This document shows, piece by piece, positions 50,332 through 50,464 of a DNA stretch of 50,464 nt. The number at the start of each line of letters is the position of its first letter. The first letter of the stretch is position 1. The translations under genes were made by a program, and so were the position numbers. The notes beneath the pieces are model-generated. The model did not search any database. It worked only from the letters and a program-made list of their open reading frames with translations, and was not told where the DNA came from. Source of the DNA: Chitinophagaceae bacterium (GTDB taxonomy: Bacteria > Bacteroidota > Bacteroidia > Chitinophagales > Chitinophagaceae); the NCBI GenBank assembly GCA_947466405.1, contig CANICR010000003.1, forward strand, positions 1 through 50,464, read 5' to 3'.

Positions 50332-50464
50332 TTCTATTTTTCATTAAAATACCAGGAATAAAGCAAGATGAAATTGCCGCTAGTGCCGCACAAAGAAGTT
50401 GTACTTCTAGATTAGAAAAAATGCTGATACCCGACAAAGCCATTCCAAAAACCCCACCAACAAT
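50324..50464 (-). CDS. 3' end of a membrane protein gene truncated by the window edge
   Basis: Reverse-strand reading IVGGVFGMALSGISIFSNLEVQLLCAALAAISSCFIPGILMKNRNV*; overlaps the regulator start by 8 bp. Confidence 0.6.
   Translation of the reverse strand: MVGGVFGMALSGISIFSNLEVQLLCAALAAISSCFIPGILMKNRNV

Noticed and set aside
1-50464. Defence systems, CRISPR arrays, prophage, IS elements, secondary metabolite clusters
   Set aside because: Looked for nuclease/helicase pairs, direct-repeat arrays, transposases, integrases and large synthases in the ORF track and sequence; none was found.

Overview
AT-rich chromosomal window with the gene content of a Bacteroidota genome, probably Chitinophagaceae-like (lineage inferred from gene families, not tested). 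It is mostly ordinary core genome: about 44 protein genes and one tRNA-Ser(GGA). I saw no rRNA, CRISPR array, transposase, integrase or phage genes. Main blocks: (i) gliding/T9SS genes gldKLMN (7.1-11.9 kb), a gldB-like gene (23.4 kb) and gldFG (33.5-35.9 kb); (ii) an iscS-iscU-iscA-type Fe-S operon; (iii) envelope and cell-wall genes (two BamA-fold outer membrane proteins, a murF-alr fusion plus a separate murF, lspA, an LTA-synthase-like sulfatase); (iv) cofactor and central metabolism (hemW, hemD-like, nadE, nadC, gpmI, fumC, B12-binding domain, enoyl-CoA hydratase, methylmalonyl-CoA epimerase, gltX). I found nothing that is convincingly a new system. The best leads are the BamA-like / DUF4271 / HemD-like operon at the left end, a 1141-aa fusion with an apparently dead peptidase-like domain, a propeller and a barrel, an imperfect duplicate of the tRNA-Ser 3' end exactly 180 bp downstream, a Cys-paired three-repeat lipoprotein next to lspA, and a G8 homopolymer inside lspA. 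All functional calls come from reading motifs by eye; no database search was run.
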